Of a stretch of 41,805 nucleotides of DNA, positions 16,403 through 25,379 are shown piece after piece. The translations under genes and the position numbers were made by a program. The stretch comes from Deltaproteobacteria bacterium. GTDB lineage: Bacteria > Desulfobacterota > Syntrophobacteria > Syntrophobacterales > Thermodesulforhabdaceae. The stretch lies in NCBI GenBank assembly GCA_019309115.1, contig JAFDGW010000021.1:1-41805 (forward strand), in the 5' to 3' direction. A model generated the notes under the pieces. It did no database searches and was not told where the DNA came from. It saw nothing but the letters and a program-made list of their open reading frames with translations. The stretch's first letter is position 1, and each line of letters starts with the position of its first letter.

Positions 16403-18070
16403 TTAGCTATATTCCTCTATTGACGGCAAAATAGACCCAATATCCAAAACCTCAACTCTTTTTCCGGTAAAGGTGTCAGCAACGCCAAGGACATGTTCCC
16501 TGTCTTCTACAGCCCTGAATGCCATAACCGTTTCAGGTTCTTCTTCAGGTAAAGCATCCGCAAGAAGCAGTCCATAGCGATGCCCGTCGGATATAAACAC
16601 AACAGCGTCTTTCGTTTTGGAAAATTCATCCCGTAAAAGAAGCGGAAATTTGATGTTTTTTAATTCCCGAGCAGAAAATCTATGCCACCGATCGGAAACC
16701 CCATAGTAGATACTTCTAAAAAAGGGTTTTACATCTTTTAATGTACCATAACCTCTTTTTACTATACGCACTAGTTTTTTGCGTGACACCGTACAAAACC
16801 TGACCACAAAGGCGAAAGGAATTCCAACAAGCTTTCCATCCACCTGGACGACTAGAACCCGCTGCACATCTTCAGGAATAACAATGGATTCTTCGGTTCC
16901 GATTTTTTCAGAAACAGGTTCCACTTTCTTTAATTTTACCATCTTTTGCAATTCCGAAAGAGTTACAAGAAGATCCTTTTCCAGATTTTTCAATTGATCC
17001 GCATATTTTGCGTAATTATTCTCGATTCGAAGGAGATAATCGGCTACCGACTTCAATTTTGATCTCTGTTCAAATACCTTCCTTATCTTGTTAAGGACCC
17101 TGTTTTCTCGTTCCAGGCTCGATCGAACCTGAGTTATCAATGACGCTAGGTGATTCAGCCGATTGAAGATTTCCTCAAGCTCGGCGCGAGTTTCTGAACT
17201 ACGATCAGTCCTAATATACTCTGTAGCCTCTTCTATTTTTTCTTCCCGACCTGCTGCCTCTACCTTATGTACTATGCCTGATTCCGCCTCTTCAGCCGCT
17301 TCCAACTCCCCTTCTAACTTTTCCGATTCACCTCCGCTTAACTCTCCGCCCTCATCCACATCCCTCGAAACAGACGGAACCTTTAAGCTCAACTGACTTC
17401 TGTACCTGTCGAAACGTCTTTTTAGCTGCGTCAAAGCAAGCCTTTCATCAGCTCCCGCTTTTCTTTGAGCAATTTTGGAGAGAAGATTCAAGGAGTCACG
17501 CAGAATGGCCATGCTGGTATAAGAAACGTTATTTTCGTCTTGTGCAAACAAATCGAGTAACGTATCCAAGATATTGTAAATATCCTCTACTTCCTCTGCA
17601 GGCTTGAGACAATCCCTAAGGTGATCCAAAGCCTCCCGTAATTTTCGAAGGTTTTCCTCTGAAAACTCCCAATCTAAAGCAAGATATGCAATATGAACCT
17701 GCTCTAAAGAAAGGGAAATCTCGTTGCTCGGTTCTACCTTTCTCACTTCCTGGTCTGCTAGGGATTCAGGTAGATCTTTGAAAGCTTCCGGTGCTTTGAC
17801 TGCCTCCACTGAATTTAAGACTTCTGAGGAGGTTTCCAGTTTCTCTTGAGTTTTTTCCTGTTCTTTCTCTTTTTGCTCAACACTTAAAGCACTCTCAACT
17901 TCGTCAGCAGGCCGAAACAGTAGGTCTATCCTTTCATCTATAGCTTTAGTTAAGTTTTCAATATCCAAATCCAGATCCTCTTTCAGTTTGGCAATATCAG
18001 GTTTACTCACAGCAGCGCCCAGATCAAAATAATTGTCATGCTGTTTATCTTTCATGTCATCTTTTGCCAT
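16403..18070 (-). CDS. Coiled-coil protein with C-terminal CheW-like domain
   Basis: 555 residues. Residues about 20-120 are acidic and rich in Glu and Lys, residues 120-230 are helical, and residues 290-385 form a long predicted coiled coil (ELEEIFNRLNHLASLITQVR and VADYLLRIENNYAKYADQL). Residues about 402-555 resemble a CheW/CheA-regulatory fold: VLVVQVDGKLVGIPFAFVVRF, then GLLLADALPEEEPETVMAF, and VLGVADTFTGKRVEVLDIGSIL, the strand pattern of CheW. No His kinase or P1 domain is seen. CheW folds dock receptors and kinases, so it could tether the MglA GTPase or the pseudokinase to an array. ATG at 18070 follows AAGGAG; it begins 15 nt after mglA. Confidence 0.75.
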   Translation of the reverse strand: MAKDDMKDKQHDNYFDLGAAVSKPDIAKLKEDLDLDIENLTKAIDERIDLLFRPADEVESALSVEQKEKEQEKTQEKLETSSEVLNSVEAVKAPEAFKDLPESLADQEVRKVEPSNEISLSLEQVHIAYLALDWEFSEENLRKLREALDHLRDCLKPAEEVEDIYNILDTLLDLFAQDENNVSYTSMAILRDSLNLLSKIAQRKAGADERLALTQLKRRFDRYRSQLSLKVPSVSRDVDEGGELSGGESEKLEGELEAAEEAESGIVHKVEAAGREEKIEEATEYIRTDRSSETRAELEEIFNRLNHLASLITQVRSSLERENRVLNKIRKVFEQRSKLKSVADYLLRIENNYAKYADQLKNLEKDLLVTLSELQKMVKLKKVEPVSEKIGTEESIVIPEDVQRVLVVQVDGKLVGIPFAFVVRFCTVSRKKLVRIVKRGYGTLKDVKPFFRSIYYGVSDRWHRFSARELKNIKFPLLLRDEFSKTKDAVVFISDGHRYGLLLADALPEEEPETVMAFRAVEDREHVLGVADTFTGKRVEVLDIGSILPSIEEYS

Positions 18071-18085
18071 GCGGGGCTCCTTGGT

Positions 18086-18694
18086 TTACTTTACAAGCTT
18101 ATTTGCCACTACGCGTATTGTTCTTTTAGTAATTTCTCGAAGTGTTTCAAACACCCCTTTACCCAGTACCGCACTAGCCTCAAAAGCCGGAACTTTCAGC
18201 GTTGAATTCAAATCTTCTTCCATTTCGTCTACACTTAAAATTGGCACTCCCGCTTTGGCAAGATCTCGTTTATTGTACTGAAAAACCAGTGGAATTGTTC
18301 TTATATCGATGGCATAAGAGTTAAGATTTTCTGTGAGGTCCTTAAGGCTTTCTATATTTCTCTGGCGCTGTACCCGCAAGGAATCGGCAACGAAAACGAC
18401 ACCATCCACTCCTCGAAGCACTAAACGACGAGTTGCAGCGTACATGACCTGACCAGGCACCGTATAAAGCTGAATCCGAATGCCGAGGCCTTTTATCTTA
18501 CCTACGTTAACAGGAAGAAAGTCAAAAAATAGCGTGCGGTCACCTTTCGTGTCAATTGTCACCATTTTACCAGTGACTTGTTTATTCATTGTTTTATAGA
18601 GATAAACCACATTGGTAGTTTTCCCGCTTCTTGCCGGTCCATAGTAAACAATTTTAACCTGCAGCTCCCGTCTGGCAAGATCTATCAATGCCAC
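18086..18694 (-). CDS. mglA: MglA-like Ras-family GTPase
   Basis: 202 residues, the usual MglA size. P-loop GPARSGKTT (about 19-27), switch region with TIDTKGDRTLFFDFLP, the MglA-type G3 variant TVPGQVMYAATRRLVLRGVDGVVFVADS in place of DxxGQ, and G4 FQYNKRDL. In Myxococcus and related bacteria MglA-GTP marks the leading pole and directs gliding and type IV pili. The start is GTG at 18694. It follows the roadblock gene by 15 nt, the standard mglBA arrangement, and precedes the CheW-like gene by 15 nt. The function is well supported as a GTPase; the process it controls here is inferred. Confidence 0.93.
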   Translation of the reverse strand: MALIDLARRELQVKIVYYGPARSGKTTNVVYLYKTMNKQVTGKMVTIDTKGDRTLFFDFLPVNVGKIKGLGIRIQLYTVPGQVMYAATRRLVLRGVDGVVFVADSLRVQRQRNIESLKDLTENLNSYAIDIRTIPLVFQYNKRDLAKAGVPILSVDEMEEDLNSTLKVPAFEASAVLGKGVFETLREITKRTIRVVANKLVK

Positions 18695-18709
18695 TGTACT
18701 GCCCCGTTT

Positions 18710-19099
18710 TTAAGCTCCCAGAATTTCCATAATTTTCTCGGCTGCTTTAGTAGATTTCAATCGGATCAGACCAAGTGAAACACTTTTGTCAAACACAACT
18801 ATGAGTATATATTCTTCGCCAATCTTGCTGAAGTGCAGATTCTTCTTTTCTCCTTTATGGAAAAGAAGGGTGAAATCTTCTTCTCCGACGAGCTTCGCAA
18901 TTTCAGCGGTCGCGCCAAAATTTGCTGCAGATAAAGCAGCTAAAGGGAGAATATCTTCCAAAGGATAATTTCCACAATCAACGATCAAGGAACCGGAAGA
19001 ATCTACCAAGATTACATGCTCAGCCCCATTCGCCAGTAACTCTGTCCTTATCACGTCTTCAAGCTGTCTTTGCTTTTCAACCGTTAATATCATGTCCAT
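18710..19099 (-). CDS. mglB: Roadblock/LC7 (MglB-like) protein, GTPase-activating partner of MglA
   Basis: 129 residues, a single roadblock/LC7 domain: LEDVIRTELLANGAEHVILVDSSGSLIVDCG, ALSAANFGATAEIAKLVG and EYILIVVFDKSVSLGLIRL are the characteristic helix-strand elements. MglB proteins stimulate MglA GTP hydrolysis and hold it in the GDP state at the opposite pole. ATG at 19099 follows GAGGAA. It sits 21 nt after the pseudopilin gene and 15 nt before mglA. No other family is likely. Confidence 0.9.
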   Translation of the reverse strand: MDMILTVEKQRQLEDVIRTELLANGAEHVILVDSSGSLIVDCGNYPLEDILPLAALSAANFGATAEIAKLVGEEDFTLLFHKGEKKNLHFSKIGEEYILIVVFDKSVSLGLIRLKSTKAAEKIMEILGA

Positions 19100-19120
19100 A
19101 GCCGTTCCTCAATTAACGTG

Positions 19121-19546
19121 TTACTTCCAGCTTACAATATCTGCATTTTCTCCCTCACCGCCTTCCTGGCCGTCTGCCCCCAGCGAGTAGAGATCATATT
19201 CTCCATGTTCACCCGGACATTTATAAACATAGTCATGGCCCCAAGGGTCCTTGGGAATATCTTTTGGCAAATACGGACCATCCCAAGTTTCATATCCAGG
19301 ATTTTGTCTGAGGGCTTTGAGCCCCTCTTCGGTAGATGGGTACTTCCCAACGTCAAGCCTATATGCATCCAGTGCAGATTCAAAGAGGGCTATTTGAGCC
19401 TCGGCGGCTTTTTGCTTGGAAAAGCCAACTTTCTTAAACAACTTGGGCCCCACCAACGCAGCAAGCAAGCCAAGAATGATCATTACAATTAAAAGTTCTA
19501 TTAATGTAAAACCTCTGGATGAACACATCTTTCGGAATTTCATCAT
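19121..19546 (-). CDS. gspG: Type II secretion major pseudopilin, GspG-like
   Basis: 141 residues from the ATG at 19546, chosen because GAGAGGTGATC lies just upstream; the open frame runs on to 19591 without a ribosome site. Prepilin leader MMKFRKMCSSRG, cleavage before Phe13, Glu at mature position 5, then the hydrophobic LIVMIILGLLAALVGPKLF helix. The globular part has the GspG pattern YPSTEEGLKALRQNPG, WDGPYLPKDIPKDPWGHDYVYKCPGEHGEYDLYSLGADGQEGG with the calcium-site acids of GspG. It is the first gene of the MglA/MglB operon. No other gsp gene (E, F, D, C, H-K) is in the window, so it works with components encoded elsewhere or in a different pseudopilus. Confidence 0.92.
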   Translation of the reverse strand: MMKFRKMCSSRGFTLIELLIVMIILGLLAALVGPKLFKKVGFSKQKAAEAQIALFESALDAYRLDVGKYPSTEEGLKALRQNPGYETWDGPYLPKDIPKDPWGHDYVYKCPGEHGEYDLYSLGADGQEGGEGENADIVSWK

Positions 19547-19735
19547 CGTGATCACCTCTCCCTTGAGTCCATGCAAACCATTCTCAAACACTTAGCTTCG
19601 TTCATACAAGACCCGCTATAATACCGTCAAGCTAGTCTATCATATCTAAAATCACCCCTACCTTCATCATCCTCTCTAGGTTGTAAATCAGCCACAAGGA
19701 AAATCCCTACCAGCTCGAGGTTTGCTACAAAACCC

Positions 19736-20713
19736 CTATTCCACAAAATGAACGGTCATTATTTCTTCTAATGCTTTGCCTAACAGACTTCCCTGAAAAA
19801 GGGAATGATCGCGCATGTATTTGATTATACTTTGTATGTTCTTGTGTTTTTCCATAGCCCATGCAGGGGCGACCAGCTCATGGCGATGAGGATCTCCTGT
19901 TATTCGCTGAATGACAACATTGGGTGGAAGCATTGCCAGAAACAGCGACGCTATCTTAACATAATTTTCTCGCTCCATGCATGTATAACGTCCCTGTCTG
20001 TACCATTGTTCCAGCACTGTGTTTCTTACCACATAGAGAAGATGAATTTTCACCGCCTGAATATCCAGATTTGCGAGAAAACGGGCAGTCTGCAACATAT
20101 CTTCTGGCCGTTCTCCGGGAAGCCCCAAAATAACATGCACACAAATAGGGATGTTCCGCTTACGTGTTGCTTCCACTGCTTTTACAAAAGTGGCTACATC
20201 GTGCCCTCTGTTTATCAGCTTAAGGGTTCTATCATGGGCAGATTGGAGGCCATATTCGAGAGAAACATAACAACGTTCGCCAAGTTCCGCCAGATAATCC
20301 AGCTTTTCATCATCCACACAGTCAGGCCTGGTACCAATTGTCAGCCCAACCACATCAGGAACTGAAATAGCTTCTTCGTACATTACTTTTAGTTTTTCCA
20401 AGGGTGCGTAGGTATTGCTATAGGATTGGAAATATCCCAAGAATTTTTCGGCTTTGTATCGCTTGCGAAGATAACCCTGAGCCTGAAGAATTTGATCTCT
20501 TATTGATATCGAACGCAAAGCCGCTCCAGTACCGGATCCTCTCGAATTGCAGTATATACACCCACCATAACCCACTGTGCCATCTCTATTCGGACAGGTC
20601 AATCCAGCGTCGATGGTCACCTTGTGCACTCGACATCCAAACCTTTCAAGCAGATAACTTTTGTAATCCCTAAAAGGCTTTCCCTCGCTCAATTCTACGC
20701 CCCCTGTCCACAT
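19736..20713 (-). CDS. Radical SAM protein, TIGR01212/YhcC family
   Basis: About 325 residues. Radical SAM cysteines lie in LTCPNRDGTVGYGGCIYCN (C-x11-C-x2-C, the spacing special to the TIGR01212/YhcC and Elp3-like group). Further family segments are GYFQSYSNTYAPLEKLK, GLTIGTRPDCV, YVSLEYGLQSAHDRTLKLINRGHD, HVILGLPGERPEDM and AVKIHLLYVVRNTVLE. The reaction of this family is not firmly established. The start is uncertain: TTG at 20752, ATG at 20713 or TTG at 20692, the last having GGGGG 7 nt upstream. It is divergent from the dehydratase gene at 20882 and stands alone. Confidence 0.9.
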   Translation of the reverse strand: MWTGGVELSEGKPFRDYKSYLLERFGCRVHKVTIDAGLTCPNRDGTVGYGGCIYCNSRGSGTGAALRSISIRDQILQAQGYLRKRYKAEKFLGYFQSYSNTYAPLEKLKVMYEEAISVPDVVGLTIGTRPDCVDDEKLDYLAELGERCYVSLEYGLQSAHDRTLKLINRGHDVATFVKAVEATRKRNIPICVHVILGLPGERPEDMLQTARFLANLDIQAVKIHLLYVVRNTVLEQWYRQGRYTCMERENYVKIASLFLAMLPPNVVIQRITGDPHRHELVAPAWAMEKHKNIQSIIKYMRDHSLFQGSLLGKALEEIMTVHFVE

Positions 20714-20881
20714 TGTGTACGGAATTTTCACCCCGTTAAATTTTTCGGTCAAGCTTTATAAGCGTGAATACATATCCAATAATTTTCACTTTCATCAAAC
20801 AGGATTTTGAAGTATCAAAAGATATAATATGGTACATGCTGAACAGGGCGTCAGAAAAGTGAATTTCAGGGAGGAAGTGTT

Positions 20882-21862
20882 ATGGAACCCTTTTTTGAAG
20901 AGCAATTACATCAGGTGAACATGCTCGAAGTTTTCAAATCCAGACCGATTGTTTACGCTCACCTTTCGAAAACCCATCTATCAGACTACCCCAGATTGTC
21001 AGATATGATGGACGCAGAAGTTTACGTAAAACACGAAAACCACCTCCCCACCCATTCTTTCAAGGTAAGAGGAGTGGTAAACTTTGTTTTTCGTGCCGAT
21101 CCATCGTTGCTTGAAAATGGCCTTGTGGTGGCCACAAGAGGCAATCACGGTCTCGCCGTCGCCTGGGCATGTAAACAAAGAGGCATTCTCTGCAATGTAG
21201 TCGTTCCAGAAAACAATGATCCCATGGTTAACGAAATGATCATGGCCTACGGGGGGCAACTGATAGAATATGGAAGTGATTTCTACGAAGCTCAAGGCTA
21301 TTGTGAAGAACTGGCTGAAAACGCAGGGTATTACTATCTCAGGCAAGGTAATGAACCGCTGCTCCTTACCGGCATCGCTACAATGGGACTGGAAATTTTC
21401 GAAGATCTGCCAGATGTCGACACTATCATAATGCCCGTAGGAGGAGGCACGGGTTGCGCCGCCCTTGCCTTGGTAATCAGGCATATTAACCCATCCGTTG
21501 AACTGATCGGTGTGCAGGCGGAAAGAATGCCATCTTTTTATCAGTCGTGGAAACAAAGGGAAAAGGTAACCGTCCCACCGGCAAATACCATAGCTGCAGG
21601 ACTTGCCGCAAGAAGTGTATTCGATATTCCCTATTACCTTCTAAGAGACGCAATATCTGATGTAGTTCTACTGACAGAAGAAGAACTTGCTAGCGGTGTA
21701 AAGCTTGCTATTGAATACACTCAAAACTTAGCCGAAGTAGCGGGAGCCGCTTCGCTTGCCGCTGCTTTTAAGATCAAAGACAGGCTACGAGGCAAAAAGG
21801 TTGTGCTGGTCATGACGGGAGGAAACATAAGCTCAACTATGCTCTTAGAGCATATAAAGTAA
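20882..21862 (+). CDS. PLP-dependent threonine/serine dehydratase-like enzyme
   Basis: 326 residues, fold-type II PLP enzyme. Schiff-base Lys61 in THSFKVRG (family S-F-K-x-R-G), VVATRGNHGLAVAWACKQRG for the substrate loop, the phosphate-binding loop MPVGGGTGCAALA, and VLVMTGGNIS at the C-terminus. Length and layout match catabolic threonine dehydratase without the ACT domain, so it is probably not allosterically inhibited by isoleucine; serine racemase-like or diaminopropionate-type activities cannot be excluded. A GGGAGG ribosome site precedes ATG at 20882. A TATAAT lies at 20823-20828 but no good -35 accompanies it. It converges on pyrR with only 6 nt between the stops. Confidence 0.85.
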   Translation: MEPFFEEQLHQVNMLEVFKSRPIVYAHLSKTHLSDYPRLSDMMDAEVYVKHENHLPTHSFKVRGVVNFVFRADPSLLENGLVVATRGNHGLAVAWACKQRGILCNVVVPENNDPMVNEMIMAYGGQLIEYGSDFYEAQGYCEELAENAGYYYLRQGNEPLLLTGIATMGLEIFEDLPDVDTIIMPVGGGTGCAALALVIRHINPSVELIGVQAERMPSFYQSWKQREKVTVPPANTIAAGLAARSVFDIPYYLLRDAISDVVLLTEEELASGVKLAIEYTQNLAEVAGAASLAAAFKIKDRLRGKKVVLVMTGGNISSTMLLEHIK

Positions 21863-21868
21863 AGGATC

Positions 21869-22405
21869 TCAGGATTCAGCAATAACCACCTGATCCACAC
21901 CGTCCACTTCTTTTAGAAAAACATGGACGTGCTGGTTTCGTGTGGTTTTGATAGTGAATCCTGTGTATTGAGCACATATTGGTAGTTCCCTATGTCCTCG
22001 ATCCACAAGGACGGCGAGGTGAACCAATTGGGGTCGCCCAAAGTCAACAAGAGCATCAAGAGCCGACCTGACTGTCCTTCCTGTAAAAAGCACGTCATCT
22101 ATAAGAACAACATCTCTGTTGTCAAGAGGTACAGGTATATGAGTGGACCTGACAATAGGGTATCCATGCAGTTTTGTCCAATCGTCCCGGTAAAGCGTAA
22201 TATCCAGCGTTCCCACAGGGACATCAACACCGGTTCTAAGCTGAATACGTCTCTGAATCCTCCGGGCAAGAAAAACGCCTCTGGTATGAATTCCTACAAT
22301 TACAAGGTTGCCTACCACATTGAAATCATTAATGATTTCATCAGCCATATCACCTACAGCTTTCTTTATTTCTGATTCGCCACAAACAATCGCCTGCTTC
22401 TTCAT
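21869..22405 (-). CDS. pyrR: PyrR, pyrimidine regulatory protein / uracil phosphoribosyltransferase
   Basis: 178 residues, the usual length. Type I phosphoribosyltransferase with the PRPP motif VVLIDDVLFTGRTVRSALDAL, plus GIHTRGVFLARRI, DVPVGTLDITLYRDDW and LVDRGHRELPICAQYTG, all standard for PyrR. In Gram-positives it controls pyr attenuation by binding mRNA; in Gram-negatives the role is less clear and it can act as uracil phosphoribosyltransferase. ATG at 22405 follows GAGGTGAT. No other pyr gene is beside it, and no PyrR anti-antiterminator motif was seen upstream. Confidence 0.93.
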   Translation of the reverse strand: MKKQAIVCGESEIKKAVGDMADEIINDFNVVGNLVIVGIHTRGVFLARRIQRRIQLRTGVDVPVGTLDITLYRDDWTKLHGYPIVRSTHIPVPLDNRDVVLIDDVLFTGRTVRSALDALVDFGRPQLVHLAVLVDRGHRELPICAQYTGFTIKTTRNQHVHVFLKEVDGVDQVVIAES

Positions 22406-22426
22406 GGTCTAATTATCACCTCAAAA

Positions 22427-22461
22427 CAAAGAATTTAAAGGATACCCCTCGTGGGGTATCC
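22427..22461 (-). terminator. Intrinsic terminator after the nine-gene operon
   Basis: Perfect 9-bp stem GGATACCCC/GGGGTATCC (22440-22448, 22453-22461) with a TCGT loop (+ strand), followed on the - strand by TTTAAATTCTTTG. It lies 145 nt past the stop of the NtrC-family gene and 35 nt before pyrR, so it ends the long operon. If pyrR has its own promoter near 22510, the element would instead sit in the pyrR leader. Confidence 0.8.
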
Positions 22462-22604
22462 CGCCAAAGAGCCAAATTACAAGTACCAAAAGGAGACTAA
22501 AGTTTACTGTTAACCTACGAAAGGATCAATATATATAAGAAGGGAAATCCGAAAATAACCTTACTTTTTATGACGAATGCCCTTTAAGAACCGGCCAGTC
22601 CAAT

Positions 22605-23954
22605 TTAACCAATGCCGTACTTCCTGAGCTTCCTCCAGAGTGTTGTGCGTGGAATGCCGAGAATCTGTGAGGCAACTGTTTTGTTAAAATTTGTTTTCTT
22701 CAAGACTCTTTCGATGTATCTTTTCTCCATTTCCTGAAGGGTTACCATATCGTCACCGTCAAGCATCTGAAATTCTAGATGACTCAGATCGGGTGGAAGG
22801 TCACGAACGGTGATTTTGTCCGTCTCTGCTAAGGCAACGGCTCTTTCGATAATATTTTCCAATTCTCTCACATTTCCGGGATAATCATAATGCATGAGGA
22901 TTTCCATCGCTTCTGGCTCGATTCCTGATACGGATTTTCCAAAAGCTCGGGAATATTTGTGAACCATATATTTCACCAAAAGAGGAATGTCCTCTTTACG
23001 TTCCACAAGGGTGGGCAACCTGACGGAAATCACATTGAGCCTGTAATAAAGATCTTCCCGAAACCTTCCAGCATCCACTTCTCTTTTCAAGTCTTTGTTC
23101 GTAGCTGCTATAATTCTTATATCCAAGCTTACTGGCGCCGTGCCACCTACCCTGAAAATTTGCTTATCTTGAATAACATGGAGCAGCTTAACCTGCATGC
23201 TAGGAGGCATCTCGCCAATCTCATCAAGAAACACCGTGCCACCGGCGGCCGTTTCCAGAAGACCTATTTTCCGTTCTACAGCACCCGTAAACGCTCCCTT
23301 TTCGTAACCGAATAATTCACTACTTATCAACTCTTCGGTAAACCCACCACAATTGAAAGACACGAAAGGAGCATCTCTTCGGGGACTCATCCGATGAATA
23401 GCCCTGGCAATTAGAGCCTTCCCTGTCCCGCTGGCACCTTCTATGAGAACGTTGCAATTCAGAGGTGCCACCTTGCGCACAACAGCAAAAACTTCTTGCA
23501 TTACCGGACTGTTGCCAATCACGCCGTCGAAAAAACCACTAACGCTGAGCTCCTTTTTGAGTCTGCGGTTTTCTTCCTCAACGGCTATTTTTTCCAGCGC
23601 CTTGCGGGCAAGATTTTTGATCTCCGTTAAACGCAAGGGTTTGGTAACGTAGTGAAATGCGCCTGCCCTTGTGGCTTCAATGGCACTGTTTATGGATCCA
23701 TACCCCGTGATAATTATCACTTCCGTTTCGGGATAGTTGCTCTTGAGTTGCTTCAGGATCTGCAATCCGTCACCGTCCGGCAGCCTGAGATCAAGAAACA
23801 CCAAATCGAAACTCAGTGATTCCAAACGGCTCCAGAAACTGGAAGCATTTAAAAAGGTTTCAACTCGATGTCCCATCTTTTCCAGGGACTGCTTCAACCT
23901 CCTGCAGGTAAGCTCTTCATCATCCACTACCGCTATTAACCGATCTCTCACCAT
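22605..23954 (-). CDS. Sigma-54-dependent NtrC-family response regulator
   Basis: About 449 residues from the ATG at 23954 ([14 protein letters not shown]). Receiver domain with the phospho-Asp in [13 protein letters not shown] and the K in YVTKPL; AAA+ domain with Walker A GASGTGKA, the sigma-54 contact loop GAFTGA in [11 protein letters not shown], Walker [12 protein letters not shown] and the sensor region [11 protein letters not shown]; a Fis-type helix-turn-helix ends the protein ([23 protein letters not shown]). It activates RNA polymerase-sigma-54 by ATP hydrolysis. It overlaps the histidine kinase gene by 35 nt, so the two are translationally coupled partners. The likely target is the sigma-54 promoter at 32308-32323 at the head of its own operon. 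Confidence 0.96.
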   Translation of the reverse strand: MVRDRLIAVVDDEELTCRRLKQSLEKMGHRVETFLNASSFWSRLESLSFDLVFLDLRLPDGDGLQILKQLKSNYPETEVIIITGYGSINSAIEATRAGAFHYVTKPLRLTEIKNLARKALEKIAVEEENRRLKKELSVSGFFDGVIGNSPVMQEVFAVVRKVAPLNCNVLIEGASGTGKALIARAIHRMSPRRDAPFVSFNCGGFTEELISSELFGYEKGAFTGAVERKIGLLETAAGGTVFLDEIGEMPPSMQVKLLHVIQDKQIFRVGGTAPVSLDIRIIAATNKDLKREVDAGRFREDLYYRLNVISVRLPTLVERKEDIPLLVKYMVHKYSRAFGKSVSGIEPEAMEILMHYDYPGNVRELENIIERAVALAETDKITVRDLPPDLSHLEFQMLDGDDMVTLQEMEKRYIERVLKKTNFNKTVASQILGIPRTTLWRKLRKYGIG

Positions 23955-25368
23955 TTTCACACAATTCCGGTTTGCACCTGCGCAAATACACCGAAAATTT
24001 GGATCCTCTACCAATCTCACTCTCTACTTCTATATGACCACCATGCTTTTTGACAAGGGAATATGTAACAGAAAGTCCAAGCCCCGTTCCTCGCCCAACC
24101 CCCTTGGTAGTGTAAAAAGGTGTGAAAATATGCTTCAAATCTTCCGGTTTAATACCTTTGCCTGTATCAATGACGTCGACTCGTATAAACTCATTCGAAT
24201 CTTCAACAGCCCTGACCGTAATAGAACCATGACTCTCAATTGCCTGAATTGCATTAAGAAAAAGATTCAAAAATATCTGCTGAAGGCTTCTAAAATGTCC
24301 TAAAACCTTGGGTAGATCATCGGGAATGTCCATCTCAAAACGAATTCCCGCCAGCATGATTTGGTTTTTCACAAGCCTATAAGTTTTCTGAATCACCTCC
24401 CTTAGGTCAAGGCAACTGAGAACAAGCCGGTCCGTGCGTGAAAAATCCAGAAGATTCTTTACAATGTCTGCAGCCCGCTCTGCCTGTTGAATGATATCGA
24501 AAACTAACTCTCTCACTTCAGGAGAAAGTTCGTCGGCGTATTCTTCGATGAGCGTGTCGGCGCAAAGGCAAATGTTGTTAAGGGGATTGTTGAGTTCGTG
24601 GGCAATGCCGGCCGTGAAAGTACCGATTGCCGCAATTTTACGCGATTGTATCAAGGCTTCCTGATTCACCTGAAGCTCGTGGGCCATGCTGTTGAAAGCC
24701 CTGATAAGCCTCGATATTTCGTCTTCTTCTGACCACTCACCAGGAATGGGGCTGAAGTCTCCACGCCCTACTCTTTCTATAGTATCCTCTATGACTTTCA
24801 GAGGCTTTAACAGCCTTTGGAACACAAGCTGCACCATCAATGTTGCAACTATAACAAAAACCCCAAGGAACACGAAGGGGACCGCTGCTGTATGTCCGAA
24901 AGTTTTACGGATCAACTTGCGCTTTCGCGAAACCAGGCTGTTTGCAATATCCACTAGCTTTTTACCGTAAGTTCTGAGTTTTTCCGCATCCTCGGAAGTA
25001 ATGCTCTTATTTTTCAAAGAATTGTCGACAATAAAGCTGTACTTTTCCAACAGGTTAGCAAATTTTACATAGGTGCCCTTGCCCATAACGCGGTCTATGT
25101 CTTTGGCCAGTGTTTTTATGGTAATCCTAGTATCCTTAAGGTAAACAAGGCTTTCCGTCAGGTTTTTGGGGTCACCATAAAGAAGAAAGTTTTTTTCGTA
25201 CCTGCGCACCTCAAGAATATCATTTAAAAGATCTTCAAAACGCTGAGCGTTAAACAACATGCGGCTCAGGTTCATGATTTGCCAAACGTATATAAGACTC
25301 ACCATGCAGGTAAAAAGAAGACTAACAACCGTAATCGCCAAGATTTTGGCTCGTATGGTTCGCGCCAT
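23920..25368 (-). CDS. Membrane sensor histidine kinase
   Basis: About 482 residues from ATG at 25368 (MARTIRAKI), 11 nt after the upstream stop with GGGTGA before it. N-terminal membrane helix (ILAITVVSLLFTCMVSLIYVW), an outer sensor segment of about 120 residues predicted all-helical (4-helix type, VRRYEKNFLLYGDP), second helix (FVFLGVFVIVATLMVQLVF), HAMP (LKPLKVIEDTIERVGRGDF), phospho-His in GIAHELNNPLNNI, and ATPase N, G1 and G2 boxes (IFLNLFLNAIQAI, DTGKGIKPEDL, GRGTGLGLSVTYSL). It phosphorylates the NtrC-type regulator encoded next. The E-x-x-R-R-Y-E-K-N-F helix resembles helical-bundle input domains. The signal is unknown. Confidence 0.95.
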   Translation of the reverse strand: MARTIRAKILAITVVSLLFTCMVSLIYVWQIMNLSRMLFNAQRFEDLLNDILEVRRYEKNFLLYGDPKNLTESLVYLKDTRITIKTLAKDIDRVMGKGTYVKFANLLEKYSFIVDNSLKNKSITSEDAEKLRTYGKKLVDIANSLVSRKRKLIRKTFGHTAAVPFVFLGVFVIVATLMVQLVFQRLLKPLKVIEDTIERVGRGDFSPIPGEWSEEDEISRLIRAFNSMAHELQVNQEALIQSRKIAAIGTFTAGIAHELNNPLNNICLCADTLIEEYADELSPEVRELVFDIIQQAERAADIVKNLLDFSRTDRLVLSCLDLREVIQKTYRLVKNQIMLAGIRFEMDIPDDLPKVLGHFRSLQQIFLNLFLNAIQAIESHGSITVRAVEDSNEFIRVDVIDTGKGIKPEDLKHIFTPFYTTKGVGRGTGLGLSVTYSLVKKHGGHIEVESEIGRGSKFSVYLRRCKPELCENGERSVNSGSG

Positions 25369-25379
25369 GCCGTCACCCG

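Noticed and set aside
22427-22510. Pyr-operon attenuator controlled by PyrR in front of pyrR
   Set aside because: No PyrR anti-antiterminator sequence was found, and the hairpin is explained as the terminator of the upstream operon.
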